Positions 19,287 to 28,017 of a stretch of DNA of 64,000 nucleotides are shown here, piece after piece; the first letter of the stretch is position 1, and the number at the start of each line of letters is the position of its first letter. The notes beneath the pieces were generated by a model. The model saw only the letters and a program-made list of their open reading frames with translations, had not been told where the DNA came from and ran no database searches. The stretch lies in contig JBGAPI010000007.1 in NCBI GenBank assembly GCA_044221335.1, positions 1-64,000 of the forward strand, given 5' to 3'. Both the position numbers and the translations under genes were made by a program. Source of the stretch: JBGAPI01 sp044221335. Its GTDB lineage: Bacteria > Pseudomonadota > Gammaproteobacteria > Xanthomonadales > Ahniellaceae.

Positions 19287-21491
19287 GTGTCCAGGTCAAC
19301 GGGCGAGTCGAAAGGAACGGGAGAATCGGCCATGCAAGGGGTTCCGTGTCGCGTCTTGCTCTGGGTCGTCGCGCTGCTGATTGCGGCGCCCACGGACACG
19401 GCCGCGGCGACGAAGAGCACGGCGAGCGCGTCGGCGGTGACCGTCGGGACCGTCATCGGCCTGCGCGGCAAGCGGGTGCTGGTGCCGGTGCAGTTCAACG
19501 GCGATGGCGACACCTCGGAACTGTCGGCCGACATCAGCTTCACGGGCGGGGCCATCAAGTTCAACGTGAACGCCCCGCAGGCCGGATACGGCGGCGCGAC
19601 CTGCCAGCGGATATCGGACAACCTGCTGCATCTCCAGGTCGGTCCGACCGGATCGCCGCTGTCGAACGACATCCGCTACTGCGACATGGCGATCGACGTC
19701 GATCCCACCGCGTCCGGCGGCAGCGTCGTGCTGGCCGTGAGCGCGACCTGCACCGACAGCATCGGCTCGCCGAGCAGTTGCCAGACCACCAACGGCGCCG
19801 TCCAGATCACCGACGTGCAGACCTCGCTGCTGGACGGCGTCAATGTCGTCATCGCCGGCTACGAGGGAACCGCGCAGGAGTCGCGCCAGCTCCGGATCAG
19901 CAACCTCGGGACCGGCAGCCTCGGCCTCAATTGCGCCTTCATACCGTCGGATCCGAGCCTGTCCCTGGTCTTCGCCAGCTCGGTCGCGGCCGGCAGCTAC
20001 ACCGACGTCGTCGCCACCTGCCAGCTGCCGGCGCTGCACGCGCCCGACGTGGTCTCCGCGCTGCACTGCCTGACCACCGACCCGATCCGCAGCGTCCTGG
20101 TCTACAACGTCGACTGCACGACGGTGGCGGTCGGCGATTCGTTGCCCGGCGACCAGCTGCTGGACGGCCAGCTCAAGGCCGGCGACCAGCTCGGTTCCGC
20201 GGTGACGCAGTCGTCGCTCAGCAACGGCAACGTCGGCGTGGTCGCGCTCGGCGCCCCCTTCGGCGGTGGCGACAACAGTGGGCGCGTCATCCTCTACGAG
20301 GGTGACACCCAGGTGAGCCGGAGCGGCCCCAAGGGACTGGTGAACGAGATCGATGGCGCCCGGCGGCGGGTCGCCACGTTGGGGCCGCCGCCGCGTCCGG
20401 AGGGCAAGGCGGCGACGACCAGTCCGATCGACAAGTTCGGCTCCGCCGTCGTGATGACCCCCGACGGCCTGAGGATCATCATCGGCGCGCCCGGAGACGG
20501 CAACGGCGGCTACCTCGGCGTGGTGTATGTCTATGATCGGCCGAACACCCCTGGCGGCTGGGCCGATCTCGACACCAGCAACCCTGCGACGCCGGTCACC
20601 CGGATCAACCCGCCGACGACGGCGGTCGGCGTCGGTCCCAGCGAGTTCGGCGACGGCCTGGCGCTGACGCCCGACGGTGATCTCGTCGTCGCCGCACCGG
20701 GCAGTACCGTGAGCGGCACCAGCAAGGCCGGCGCGGTGTTCCGTTATCCCAAATCAGGCACCAGCTACACGGCCGAACCCGACTTCACGGTGACGTCGCC
20801 GTTCCGGGTGACCGACGGCCGCTTCGGCGACGCCATCGCGATGGACGACGTCGCGCTGGTTGTCGGCGCGCCGCAGGAAGGCGCGAACAATTCGCAGGCC
20901 GGCGCCGCCTACCTGATCGACTACATCGCCAGCACCTTCCAGGGGCCGCAGCCCATCCTGGACGCCTTGCTGCAGCAGGCCGGCAACAAGTTCGGCACCT
21001 CGGTCGCGATCAGCGGCGGCGTTGCGGTGGTCGGCGCGCCCGGCGCCGACACCAGCGCCGGCAGCAACAGCGGTGCCGCGGGCGCGTACACGATCGATCA
21101 GTCCCCACCGGTCCCGGGTCCGCTGACGACGCTGATCCCGCAAGCCGGCGACGATCAGGGGGCCGGCTCCGCGGTCGCCACCAACGGCGAGATCATCGCG
21201 GTCGGCGCGCCCGGACTCCTGACCGGCATCGGACCCACCTATCCCGGCAAGGTCTTCGCCTTCCAGCTGCGGCCGACGCCCACGCAGGCCGTGGCCCTGA
21301 AGCAGACCCTGAGGGGCGCCGGCGGTCGGGCGGGGGACCGCTTCGGGCGCGAGGTGTCGATCAACCGCCGCGAGATCGTGGTCGGAGCGCCACTGCGCAG
21401 CCTCGTCGTCAACGGGGCGCCGCCGGTGCCGCAGGTGGGCCAGGGAGACCCGTTCATCATCGACGGGGTGTTCCGCAGCGGCTTCGAGTAG
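19287..21491 (+). CDS. Secreted cohesin-like plus FG-GAP repeat protein with DGFE-type tail
   Basis: The protein has 734 residues and starts at GTG. The N-region is long (MSRSTGESKGTGESAMQGV) and followed by the hydrophobic core LLWVVALLIAAP, a signal peptide ending TAAA. Residues about 48-175 correspond to the cohesin-like domain of the two upstream giants (both have a NDIRYCD / DTRYCD-type motif). A second Ig-like segment (about 180-275) and FG-GAP repeats follow (VVALGAPFGGGDNSGRV, IIIGAPGDGNGG, VVGAPGADTSAG). The protein ends GVFRSGFE, the one case here with Ser in place of Asp in the tail. It looks like the shared C-terminal module as a stand-alone protein. Confidence 0.88.
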   Translation: MSRSTGESKGTGESAMQGVPCRVLLWVVALLIAAPTDTAAATKSTASASAVTVGTVIGLRGKRVLVPVQFNGDGDTSELSADISFTGGAIKFNVNAPQAGYGGATCQRISDNLLHLQVGPTGSPLSNDIRYCDMAIDVDPTASGGSVVLAVSATCTDSIGSPSSCQTTNGAVQITDVQTSLLDGVNVVIAGYEGTAQESRQLRISNLGTGSLGLNCAFIPSDPSLSLVFASSVAAGSYTDVVATCQLPALHAPDVVSALHCLTTDPIRSVLVYNVDCTTVAVGDSLPGDQLLDGQLKAGDQLGSAVTQSSLSNGNVGVVALGAPFGGGDNSGRVILYEGDTQVSRSGPKGLVNEIDGARRRVATLGPPPRPEGKAATTSPIDKFGSAVVMTPDGLRIIIGAPGDGNGGYLGVVYVYDRPNTPGGWADLDTSNPATPVTRINPPTTAVGVGPSEFGDGLALTPDGDLVVAAPGSTVSGTSKAGAVFRYPKSGTSYTAEPDFTVTSPFRVTDGRFGDAIAMDDVALVVGAPQEGANNSQAGAAYLIDYIASTFQGPQPILDALLQQAGNKFGTSVAISGGVAVVGAPGADTSAGSNSGAAGAYTIDQSPPVPGPLTTLIPQAGDDQGAGSAVATNGEIIAVGAPGLLTGIGPTYPGKVFAFQLRPTPTQAVALKQTLRGAGGRAGDRFGREVSINRREIVVGAPLRSLVVNGAPPVPQVGQGDPFIIDGVFRSGFE

Positions 21492-21683
21492 GCGCTGCGC
21501 GGCGACACCGCCGCGCGAGCGCCTCGACGAAATCCTCACCGGCGGCGGCGTATGCTGATTCCGGTGACGATCGAGCTGCGACCCACCGCACAGCCGTGCG
21601 GGTCTGCGCCGACTAGGCTGTGACCCGCCCTGCATCCGGAATCCGATGGATTGCAGGAATCGGGACGACGACGAGGCCGTGAC

Positions 21684-23921
21684 ATGCGTTGGCAGCTGGC
21701 AGTGATGTTCGCCGCCCTGGGGGCAAGCGCCCAGGCGGCTCCCCTGGTGTTCTACGCCGATGCGCCGCTCGCCGGCCTCAACGACGCGAGCTGGACCACC
21801 CACAACCTGACGGCCACGACGCCGGTCCATTCCGGCACCCGCTCGATCAGCATGGAGCCGGACAACTACGGCGGCGTCTACCTCGTCGACCGCAACACGC
21901 CACACCGCTTCGCCGACTTCCAGTCGCTCACCTTCTGGGTCAACGGCGGCAGCGGCAACGGCCAGCAGTTGCGCATCTACCTGACGCTGCGCCAGCAGGA
22001 TCGCAACAACCCCTACTCGAACGCGATCTCGGTCGCCACGGCGACGGTCAATAGCAGCATCGCCGGTGGCGGTGTCGCCTCGAACACCTGGCGCCAGGTG
22101 ACGGTGAACTTCGACGCCACGACGACGCTGACCCACGGCGCCTTCGACGGCCTGATCATCATGGACGACAGCGGCGCCAACCAGTCCGCGGTCTTTATCG
22201 ACGACATCCAGTTCAACGAGCGCACCCAGGCGCTGGCGAGCGCTCCGCTGTCGGCGACGGTGAACTTCGCCGGGACGCGCAAGCCGATCAGCCCGCTGAT
22301 CTACGGCGTCAACTTCGGCGACGATGCCCAGGCGGCCAGCCTGCGCTTCCCGCTGCGCCGCAATGGCGGCAACAGCACGACGCGCTACAACTGGTCGGCG
22401 AACTCGCACAGCACCGCCAGCGACTACTACTACCAGGACATCCCGGACAGCTACGACGGCCAGGGCCGCAGCACGGTCGACCACTTCGTGTTCATCGGCC
22501 AGAGCGCCGGCAGCGCCTCGATCATCACCATGCCGACGATCGGCTGGCAGCCGCTCGGCGATCGCCAGAAGCACGGTGGCTTCTCGATCGCCAAGTACGG
22601 TCCGCAGGACCAGAACGAGTGCACCTACGGCGACATCAGCTACTGCCGCGCCGACGACGGCAACGGCTACTGCGACAGCGTCGGCACGACCACGACCTAC
22701 TGCAAGTTCGACAGCTACCTCGGCCACTGGATCATCAAGGGCAACAACCCGGCCGACACCTCGATTCCGATGACCACGACCGACGTCACCGCGTGGGTCA
22801 ATCACCTGGTCTCGACTTTCGGATCGGGCAGCGGCGCCGGCGTGCGCTACTACGCGCTCGACAACGAGTCGATGCTGTGGAACTCGACCCACCGCGACGT
22901 GCACCCGGCCGCGCCGACCTACGACGAGATCTGGACCAAGGGTCGCGACGTCGCCGCCGCGATCAAGGCCGCCGACCCCGGCGCGCAGGTGATGGGGCCG
23001 GTGACCTGGGGCTGGTGCGACCTGTTCACGTCCGCCGCGGATCCGGTCGCCAACGGGCCGGGTGGCAGTTGCACCACCGGCCCCGATCGCAACGCGCACG
23101 GCGGCACCGAGTTCGTGCGCTGGTACCTGCAGCAGGCGAAGTCCTATGCGCAGAGCCACGGCAACAACCGCCTGATCGACTACCTCGACGTGCATTTCTA
23201 TCCGCAGGGCGGCGTCGACGGCCTCGGCGACTCCGGCAGCAGCGAATTGCCGGACGATGCGGCCAAGCGCCTGCGTTCGCTGAAGGAACTGTACGACCCG
23301 AACTGGCTGTCCGAATCCTGGATCGGCCAGTTCGATCCGAACGGCAAGCCCAATCTGATCCCGCGACTGAAGGCATGGATCGCCGCGGACTATCCCGGCA
23401 CCAAGCTGGCGCTGACCGAATACAAGTGGGGCCCGGACGAGGGCGAGACCGGCGCGCTGGCGCAGGCCGAGGCGCTTGCGATCTTCGGGCGCGAGGGCCT
23501 CGATGCCGCCACCCGCTGGGTCTCGCCGGACGTCGGCTCGCTGGCCGAGCGCGCCTACCGGCTGTTCCTCAACTACGACAACAGCCACACGATCGTCGCC
23601 GGCGACAGCATCCCGACCACGCCGAGCAACGTCGACGAGCTCGGTGCCTATGCGATCGACAACGCCGGCTCGCGCTCCTACGTCGTGCTGATCAACCGCG
23701 CCACCGCGCCGCGCGACATCACCGTCAATTTCTCATCGGCGCTGTCGGGCAATTACAAGGCCTTTCGCTTCGACGCAACCCAGGACGTGACCCAGGTGGC
23801 GAGCGCGACGGTGAATGGCACCGCAGTCACGCTCTCCGCCGTGCCGGGCCGTTCGGCCACGCTGCTGGTGCTGCCGTCGCCGACTGCGCTGGACTCTCTG
23901 TTCAGCGACGGCTTCGAGTGA
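21684..23921 (+). CDS. GH44 family endo-beta-1,4-glucanase/xyloglucanase, secreted, DGFE tail
   Basis: The protein has 745 residues. The signal peptide is MRWQLAVMFAALGASAQA. Residues about 20-185 form a beta-sandwich that resembles a carbohydrate-binding module. From about 190 it is a GH44 catalytic domain: LIYGVNFG, RRNGGNSTTRYNW, acid/base Glu395 in YALDNESMLW and nucleophile Glu579 in LALTEYKWG. GH44 enzymes cleave internal beta-1,4 links in glucans, often xyloglucan, with retention. The C-terminal beta-sandwich ends in LFSDGFE. ATG at 21684 has GAGG seven bases upstream. It follows the three modular proteins, so the block may serve contact with or degradation of plant polysaccharide (inference). 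Confidence 0.92.
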   Translation: MRWQLAVMFAALGASAQAAPLVFYADAPLAGLNDASWTTHNLTATTPVHSGTRSISMEPDNYGGVYLVDRNTPHRFADFQSLTFWVNGGSGNGQQLRIYLTLRQQDRNNPYSNAISVATATVNSSIAGGGVASNTWRQVTVNFDATTTLTHGAFDGLIIMDDSGANQSAVFIDDIQFNERTQALASAPLSATVNFAGTRKPISPLIYGVNFGDDAQAASLRFPLRRNGGNSTTRYNWSANSHSTASDYYYQDIPDSYDGQGRSTVDHFVFIGQSAGSASIITMPTIGWQPLGDRQKHGGFSIAKYGPQDQNECTYGDISYCRADDGNGYCDSVGTTTTYCKFDSYLGHWIIKGNNPADTSIPMTTTDVTAWVNHLVSTFGSGSGAGVRYYALDNESMLWNSTHRDVHPAAPTYDEIWTKGRDVAAAIKAADPGAQVMGPVTWGWCDLFTSAADPVANGPGGSCTTGPDRNAHGGTEFVRWYLQQAKSYAQSHGNNRLIDYLDVHFYPQGGVDGLGDSGSSELPDDAAKRLRSLKELYDPNWLSESWIGQFDPNGKPNLIPRLKAWIAADYPGTKLALTEYKWGPDEGETGALAQAEALAIFGREGLDAATRWVSPDVGSLAERAYRLFLNYDNSHTIVAGDSIPTTPSNVDELGAYAIDNAGSRSYVVLINRATAPRDITVNFSSALSGNYKAFRFDATQDVTQVASATVNGTAVTLSAVPGRSATLLVLPSPTALDSLFSDGFE

Positions 23922-24002
23922 CGGGGAGTTCGCAGCGCGAAATTCTCTTTCAAGGGACGAAGGTCATCGTGCGCCGTGACGCGAGCGGGATCGACTCCTA
24001 GG

Positions 24003-24100
24003 TTCCCGTCATTGCTTCGCTGCGCTCGCAATGACGCTGGAATGCTTCGCTGCGTTCACGGTGACGCTGGAATGCTTCGATACGCTTGCAAGGGCGGGAG
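24003..24100. repeat. Decaying tandem copies of a CGTCATTGC-type dispersed repeat
   Basis: The first copy reads cgtcattgcttcgctgcgct then cgcaatgacg, a near-palindrome. Two further diverged copies of about 30 bases follow (aatgcttcgctgcg, aatgcttcgatacg). The same element recurs at 31060, 44352 and 54797. No gene is supported between 23922 and 24173. Confidence 0.75.
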
Positions 24101-24138
24101 CCAGTGAGGGCTGATAGGGAGAGCGTCCTGCGCGACAT

Positions 24139-24177
24139 CGCGAAGCGCCTCGCCGTGGCGCGCCGAGCGCGCACTAC
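24139..24177 (-). repeat. GTAG REP element supplying a stop codon
   Basis: On the minus strand it starts GTAGTGCGCGCTCGGCGCGC and continues CACGGCGAGGCGC. TAG of its GTAG foot is the stop codon of the adjacent small membrane protein. Confidence 0.7.
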
Positions 24178-24488
24178 GCTCCCGCGAGCCCGACCGCCGC
24201 GATCAACAGCACTCCGACCGCGCCCGCATACACGGCGCCGATCAGGCTGAGCGTCACGGCCGGCAGCACTCCCAATCCCATCCGCTGACGGCGCCACCAC
24301 AGCCACGGCAACAGCACGACCTGCAATCCGCCCCCGATGAACATCAGCACGAGACCCGCCTCGGTCAGCCGCAACCACCCGCCGTCGATCGGCGCGTCGC
24401 CGCGTGCATCGAGCGCGAAGACGATCGCCAGGTAGACCAGCACCTGGGCCTGGGTGGCCAGAGTGAGCCAGAGGGGCAGGCGCTTCAT
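24174..24488 (-). CDS. Small integral membrane protein, unknown function
   Basis: The 104-residue protein starts MKRLPLWLTLATQAQVLVYL. It has three or four hydrophobic segments (about 5-24, 35-58 and 66-102), with WWRRQRMG as a basic loop in the middle. I do not recognise a family. The upstream in-frame extension encodes REP sequence and was rejected. The TAG stop is part of a REP element, so the original 3' end may have been altered by that element. It lies 148 bases downstream of the diguanylate cyclase gene in the same direction. Confidence 0.6.
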   Translation of the reverse strand: MKRLPLWLTLATQAQVLVYLAIVFALDARGDAPIDGGWLRLTEAGLVLMFIGGGLQVVLLPWLWWRRQRMGLGVLPAVTLSLIGAVYAGAVGVLLIAAVGLAGA

Positions 24489-24497
24489 GCCGGAATG

Positions 24498-24532
24498 GTA
24501 GGGCGCCCACTGCGCGCCGTCGCGAGGCGCCC
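24498..24532 (+). repeat. GTAG REP element
   Basis: It reads GTAGGGCGCCCACTGCGCGC then CGTCGCGAGGCGCC. It belongs to the same family as the copies at 173 and 241 but in the opposite orientation, and lies just upstream of the small membrane protein start. Confidence 0.7.
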
Positions 24533-24537
24533 GAGCC

Positions 24538-24631
24538 GTGGGAGCGGCGCAAGCCGCGATGTCCGAGGGGCGCAAGCCCCGACGGCGAGGTGCCTGGAAG
24601 TCCAGAGCAGCGGGGCTTGCGCCCCTCCCAC
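24538..24631. repeat. Inverted pair of GTGG-type REP hairpins
   Basis: A plus-strand copy (GTGGGAGCGGCGCAAGCCGC, from 24538) and an inverted copy ending at 24631 (complement GTGGGAGGGGCGCAAGCCCC) flank about 45 bases that contain a third related stem (aggggcgcaagccccg). This is a BIME-like arrangement, downstream of the diguanylate cyclase stop, where it may also act in termination or mRNA stability. Confidence 0.7.
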
Positions 24632-24636
24632 AAGAA

Positions 24637-27177
24637 CTACGCCGCCGACTCGACCATCTTCCAGGTATTCCGTCCCGACTCCTTCGCCTGGTACAGCGCC
24701 CGATCGGCGCGTTGCAGGAGTTCGTCGGCGCTCGGTGGATGCATCGAGTAGGCGATGCCGATGCTGACGGTGACCGCCAGCGGCCCGGCGTCGGTGTTCA
24801 TCGGCTCGGACATCCGGAGCGACAGCTTGTGCGCGATCCGTTCGAGACTGTCGCGGCTGTCGACGTCGTCGACCAGCACGACGAACTCGTCGCCGCCGAG
24901 CCGCGCGACCAGGTCGACCTCGCGTACCGAGGTCGCCAGGCGCTCCGCGAACTGGCGGATCACCTGGTCGCCGACGGCGTGGCCGTGGTTGTCGTTGATC
25001 GCCTTGAAGCGATCGAGATCCAGATACAGCAGCGCGATCGGCACGCCCTGTCGGCGGTTGTGGGCGACGGCCTTGGCGAGGCTCTCCTCGAAGTGCCGGC
25101 GGTTGGCGACGCCGGTCAGGCTGTCGTAGCCGGCGAGTCGTGCGAGCTCGCGCTCGGCTTCCTTCAGCCGGGTGATGTCGTGGGTGATCGAGTAGAAGCC
25201 CCGCACGTGGCCGTCGGCGTCGCGGTCGGGCACGTAGACCGACTGGAAGTGGTAGTGCTTGCCGCCGAACTCGGCGCTGCCCTCGAACGTCGGCGAGTGG
25301 CCGTTCAGCACGGCGTCGATGTGCGGGATCATCTGCACGTACATCCCGTCGCCACGCACCTCGCGGATGGTGCGACCGACGACGCGATCGGCGGACATCC
25401 CGAAGAAGCGCTCCGAGTAGCCGTTGACGAAGAGGTAGCGCTGCTCGCGATCGAAGCGGGAGATCAGGGCGGGGATGTGGTCGGTGACGTCGTACAGCTG
25501 GCGCTGGCTGTCGGCCAGGGCGCATTCCGCCTCGACCCGCGCGCTGATGTCGCGCGCCGCGTAGACCAGCTCGTTGCGGCCGCCCGGCAGCTCGACCCTC
25601 CGGCCCAGCGCCTCGACCCAGACCCAGTGGCCGTCGCGATGCCGCAAGCGGAAATTCACCCGCGACTCGCCGCCGTCAAGGAAGAGGCGCGTGTAGGCCG
25701 CGCGCACCGTCTCGACGTCGTCGGGGTGGGTGAGCTCCCAGTGGGTGCCGGCGAAGTGCTCGGGCTCGTAGCCCAGCATCTCGCGGATCGACGGCGAGAC
25801 GTAGCGGTGGCGGTCCTCGGAGTCAACGCGGACGATCAGGTCGCTGGAGTTCTCGGCAAGCAGCCGGTAGCGCGCCTCGCTCTCGTGCTCGCGCGCCAGC
25901 GCCGCGGCGAGCTCGCGGTTCGCGATCCGCAGGCGCAGCAGGAACCAGGTGACGGCCGCCAGCGCCAGCGCGCCCAGGACCAGCGCGAGGCTGGTCAGTC
26001 GGCTGCTGCGCTCGAGCGCCTCGTTGCGCTCGCGGTCGGCCTGCGCGCGCTGCTGGGTCTCGGCCAGCTCGAAGCCCTGCTTGGCGAACGCGAGGCGCTG
26101 CTCGAAGTCGACCGCCGCCGACGCGCGCTCGCGGTCGATCACGCTCTCGTCCAGAGCGACCAGGTCGGCGGCCCAGCGGTTCATCTGCGCCGGCTCGACC
26201 TTGCCGGCGAGGCCGACCCGGATCAGCTCGCGCAACACCCGGGTGCGGTCCTGGTCCTGTCCGAGGGTGCGATGGCCGGCCTCCGCCTGGATCAGCTCGG
26301 CACGCGCGGCGGCGAGGTCGCCGCGTCCGATCGCGGCAAGGCCGAGCACCTCGTGCGCCTGCGCCAGGAGCTGCGGATTGTCGAGCTGCTTCGCCAGTTC
26401 CATCACCCGCTCGCCGCGCTCGCGCTGGCCCTTGCCGTCGCCGGTGGCATGGGCGAGCCGCGCCTGCTCGAGGAGCAGCTGCGCGGCGAGCTTCGGGTCG
26501 CCGAGCTTCTCCGACAGCCCGACCGCCGTCGTCAGCGTGCGATTGGCGGCCTCGTAGCGGCTGAGCTGGATCTCGGCCTGGCCGCGGTTGCGCAGCAGGC
26601 GCGCCCGCAGCATCGGGTCGTCTTCCCGGGTGAGCTCGCCGATGCCGCGGTTGGCATAGTCGATCGCCGCTTCGTACTTGCCGAGGTCCTGCGACAGCGA
26701 CGACCAGGTCAGGTCGATCTCGCCGGCCAGCACCGGCTCGGAATCCGCATCGTCGAGCGCGTTGGCCTCGGACAGCACGTGCTCGGCGCGTGCGTAGTCG
26801 CGCAGCGAGATCGCGGCCCGTGCGGTCAGGATGCGGGCGCGGATGCCCAGCTGTTTCGCTCCGGCACTGTCCGCGACCTCGCCCGCTTCGACCGCCGCCT
26901 CGCGCTGGCAGGCCCAGTCGCCCTTCACCCGGCAGGCATTGGACTTCGCGAGCAGCAGCAGGGCGACGACGTGCGAATCGCCGCGTCCATGCGCAGTCTC
27001 CAGCGCCGCCGGCAGCTCCGCCAGCACGCCATCGGGATCGGTGACCGCGCGGTCCTCGAGCGGACTGCGCTCGATCTTCGCCGCGAACGCGGGAAGCGCC
27101 GCGGCCAGCGCGATCGTCGTGACCAGGAGGTGGAGCGCTCGCGTCACCGCAGTCCCCGTTTGAAGCAGCGCCGGCAT
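24637..27177 (-). CDS. Diguanylate cyclase with N-terminal TPR sensor and two PAS domains
   Basis: The protein has 846 residues and makes cyclic di-GMP from two GTP. The signal peptide MPALLQTGTAVTRALHLLV is followed by TPR-like helical repeats (about 60-370, probably periplasmic), a transmembrane segment (about 394-414, LALVLGALALAAVTWFLL), two PAS/PAC domains (about 440-560 and 565-690) and a GGDEF domain. The active site RLGGDEF is at about 759-765, intact, with the product-inhibition I-site REVD five residues upstream. No EAL domain follows. ATG at 27177 was preferred because it begins the signal peptide; an in-frame ATG at 27213 is possible. Confidence 0.92.
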   Translation of the reverse strand: MPALLQTGTAVTRALHLLVTTIALAAALPAFAAKIERSPLEDRAVTDPDGVLAELPAALETAHGRGDSHVVALLLLAKSNACRVKGDWACQREAAVEAGEVADSAGAKQLGIRARILTARAAISLRDYARAEHVLSEANALDDADSEPVLAGEIDLTWSSLSQDLGKYEAAIDYANRGIGELTREDDPMLRARLLRNRGQAEIQLSRYEAANRTLTTAVGLSEKLGDPKLAAQLLLEQARLAHATGDGKGQRERGERVMELAKQLDNPQLLAQAHEVLGLAAIGRGDLAAARAELIQAEAGHRTLGQDQDRTRVLRELIRVGLAGKVEPAQMNRWAADLVALDESVIDRERASAAVDFEQRLAFAKQGFELAETQQRAQADRERNEALERSSRLTSLALVLGALALAAVTWFLLRLRIANRELAAALAREHESEARYRLLAENSSDLIVRVDSEDRHRYVSPSIREMLGYEPEHFAGTHWELTHPDDVETVRAAYTRLFLDGGESRVNFRLRHRDGHWVWVEALGRRVELPGGRNELVYAARDISARVEAECALADSQRQLYDVTDHIPALISRFDREQRYLFVNGYSERFFGMSADRVVGRTIREVRGDGMYVQMIPHIDAVLNGHSPTFEGSAEFGGKHYHFQSVYVPDRDADGHVRGFYSITHDITRLKEAERELARLAGYDSLTGVANRRHFEESLAKAVAHNRRQGVPIALLYLDLDRFKAINDNHGHAVGDQVIRQFAERLATSVREVDLVARLGGDEFVVLVDDVDSRDSLERIAHKLSLRMSEPMNTDAGPLAVTVSIGIAYSMHPPSADELLQRADRALYQAKESGRNTWKMVESAA

Positions 27178-27260
27178 TGTATTCGTTGTCTCCCGCCGCA
27201 CGTAACGACCCATATGACTTGACCGGGGCCGCCGCCCGGAACTGACGTCACAATGCGGCG

Positions 27261-27845
27261 ATGACGCCCCCGACCGACATGCTCCGTGAACGATTTCTCG
27301 CTGATCTCCGGCGCAACCCCAACAACGACCGGATCCTCGGGCGCTGGGATGCGCTGGCGCTGCCGGACGGCTGGCTGGTCGCCGGCTGCCTGTTCCAGAC
27401 CGTCTGGAACGTACTGTCGGGGCGCGATCCGACGGCCGGGATCAAGGATTACGACCTGTTCTACTTCGACCCGGACGACCTTTCGGCCGAGACCGAGCAG
27501 GCCGCAGGGCGGCGGGCCGAGGCGGTGCTGTCGGACCTCGGAATCCGGGTCGAAGTCTGCAATCAGGCGCGCGTCCATCTCTGGTACGAACGCCATTTCG
27601 GCCGCCCCTACGCCAGGCTCGCGTCCACCCGTGAAGGCATCGACCGCTTCCTGATGCCGGCGACCTGCGTCGGCGTGAATTCCCGGGAGGTCTACGCTCC
27701 CCACGGATTCGAGCTGCTGTATCGCGGGGAACTGACGATGAATCCGCTGACGCCGTACCCGGAGCTGTTCGAGCGGAAGGCGGCGGACTATCGGGCGCGG
27801 TGGGACTGGCTGCGCACAGTCCGCTCCGTAGACGCCGAGCCGTAG
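27261..27845 (+). CDS. NTP_transf_6 (DUF925, COG3575) nucleotidyltransferase-fold protein
   Basis: The 194-residue protein has the family signature WLVAGCLFQTVWNVLSG then GIKDYDLFYFDPDDLS; the paired acidic residues resemble the metal site of polymerase-beta-like nucleotidyltransferases. Its substrate is unknown. Other conserved points are FGIRVEV-like strand GIRVEVCNQARVHLWYE and FLMPATCVGV. ATG at 27261 is used; an ATG at 27279 is also possible. It diverges from the diguanylate cyclase. Its TAG stop is the GTAG foot of the first of three tandem REP units. Confidence 0.85.
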   Translation: MTPPTDMLRERFLADLRRNPNNDRILGRWDALALPDGWLVAGCLFQTVWNVLSGRDPTAGIKDYDLFYFDPDDLSAETEQAAGRRAEAVLSDLGIRVEVCNQARVHLWYERHFGRPYARLASTREGIDRFLMPATCVGVNSREVYAPHGFELLYRGELTMNPLTPYPELFERKAADYRARWDWLRTVRSVDAEP

Positions 27846-27943
27846 GTCGCGCACTGCGCGACAGCGCCGAAGCCCGTAGGTCGCGCACTGCGCGACAGCG
27901 CCGACGCCCGTAGGTCGCGCACTGCGCGACAGCGCCCAAACGT
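27842..27943 (+). repeat. Three tandem 34-bp REP units
   Basis: GTAG begins at 27842, 27876 and 27910, exactly 34 bases apart. Each unit reads GTAGGTCGCGCACTGCGCGA then CAGCGCC and a short variable part. GTCGCGCA and TGCGCGAC form a perfect stem around one base. The array starts within the stop codon of the preceding gene. Confidence 0.9.
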
Positions 27944-28017
27944 CTCGCAATGGCGGCCAATGGCCGCCCTACGCCAGCGCCGTAGCGTCTCGCAATGGCG
28001 GCCAATGGCCGCCCTAC
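27941..28017 (-). repeat. Two inverted REP units of a second stem type, 45-bp period
   Basis: Copies at 27941-27972 and 27986-28017 read, on the minus strand, GTAGGGCGGCCATTGGCCGC then CATTGCGAGACG. The stem GGCGGCCA/TGGCCGCC is perfect. The second copy's GTAG supplies the TAG stop of the minus-strand flavoprotein gene. Confidence 0.88.

Noticed and set aside
21684..23921. Cellulosome (dockerin-cohesin) interpretation of the cluster
   Set aside because: No dockerin calcium-loop repeats are seen in the GH44 protein or elsewhere in the window; the cohesin assignment rests on weak pattern similarity.
27842..28017. Possible CRISPR array (regular 34-bp spacing)
   Set aside because: The repeats are palindromic REPs with almost no unique spacers, and no cas gene is nearby.
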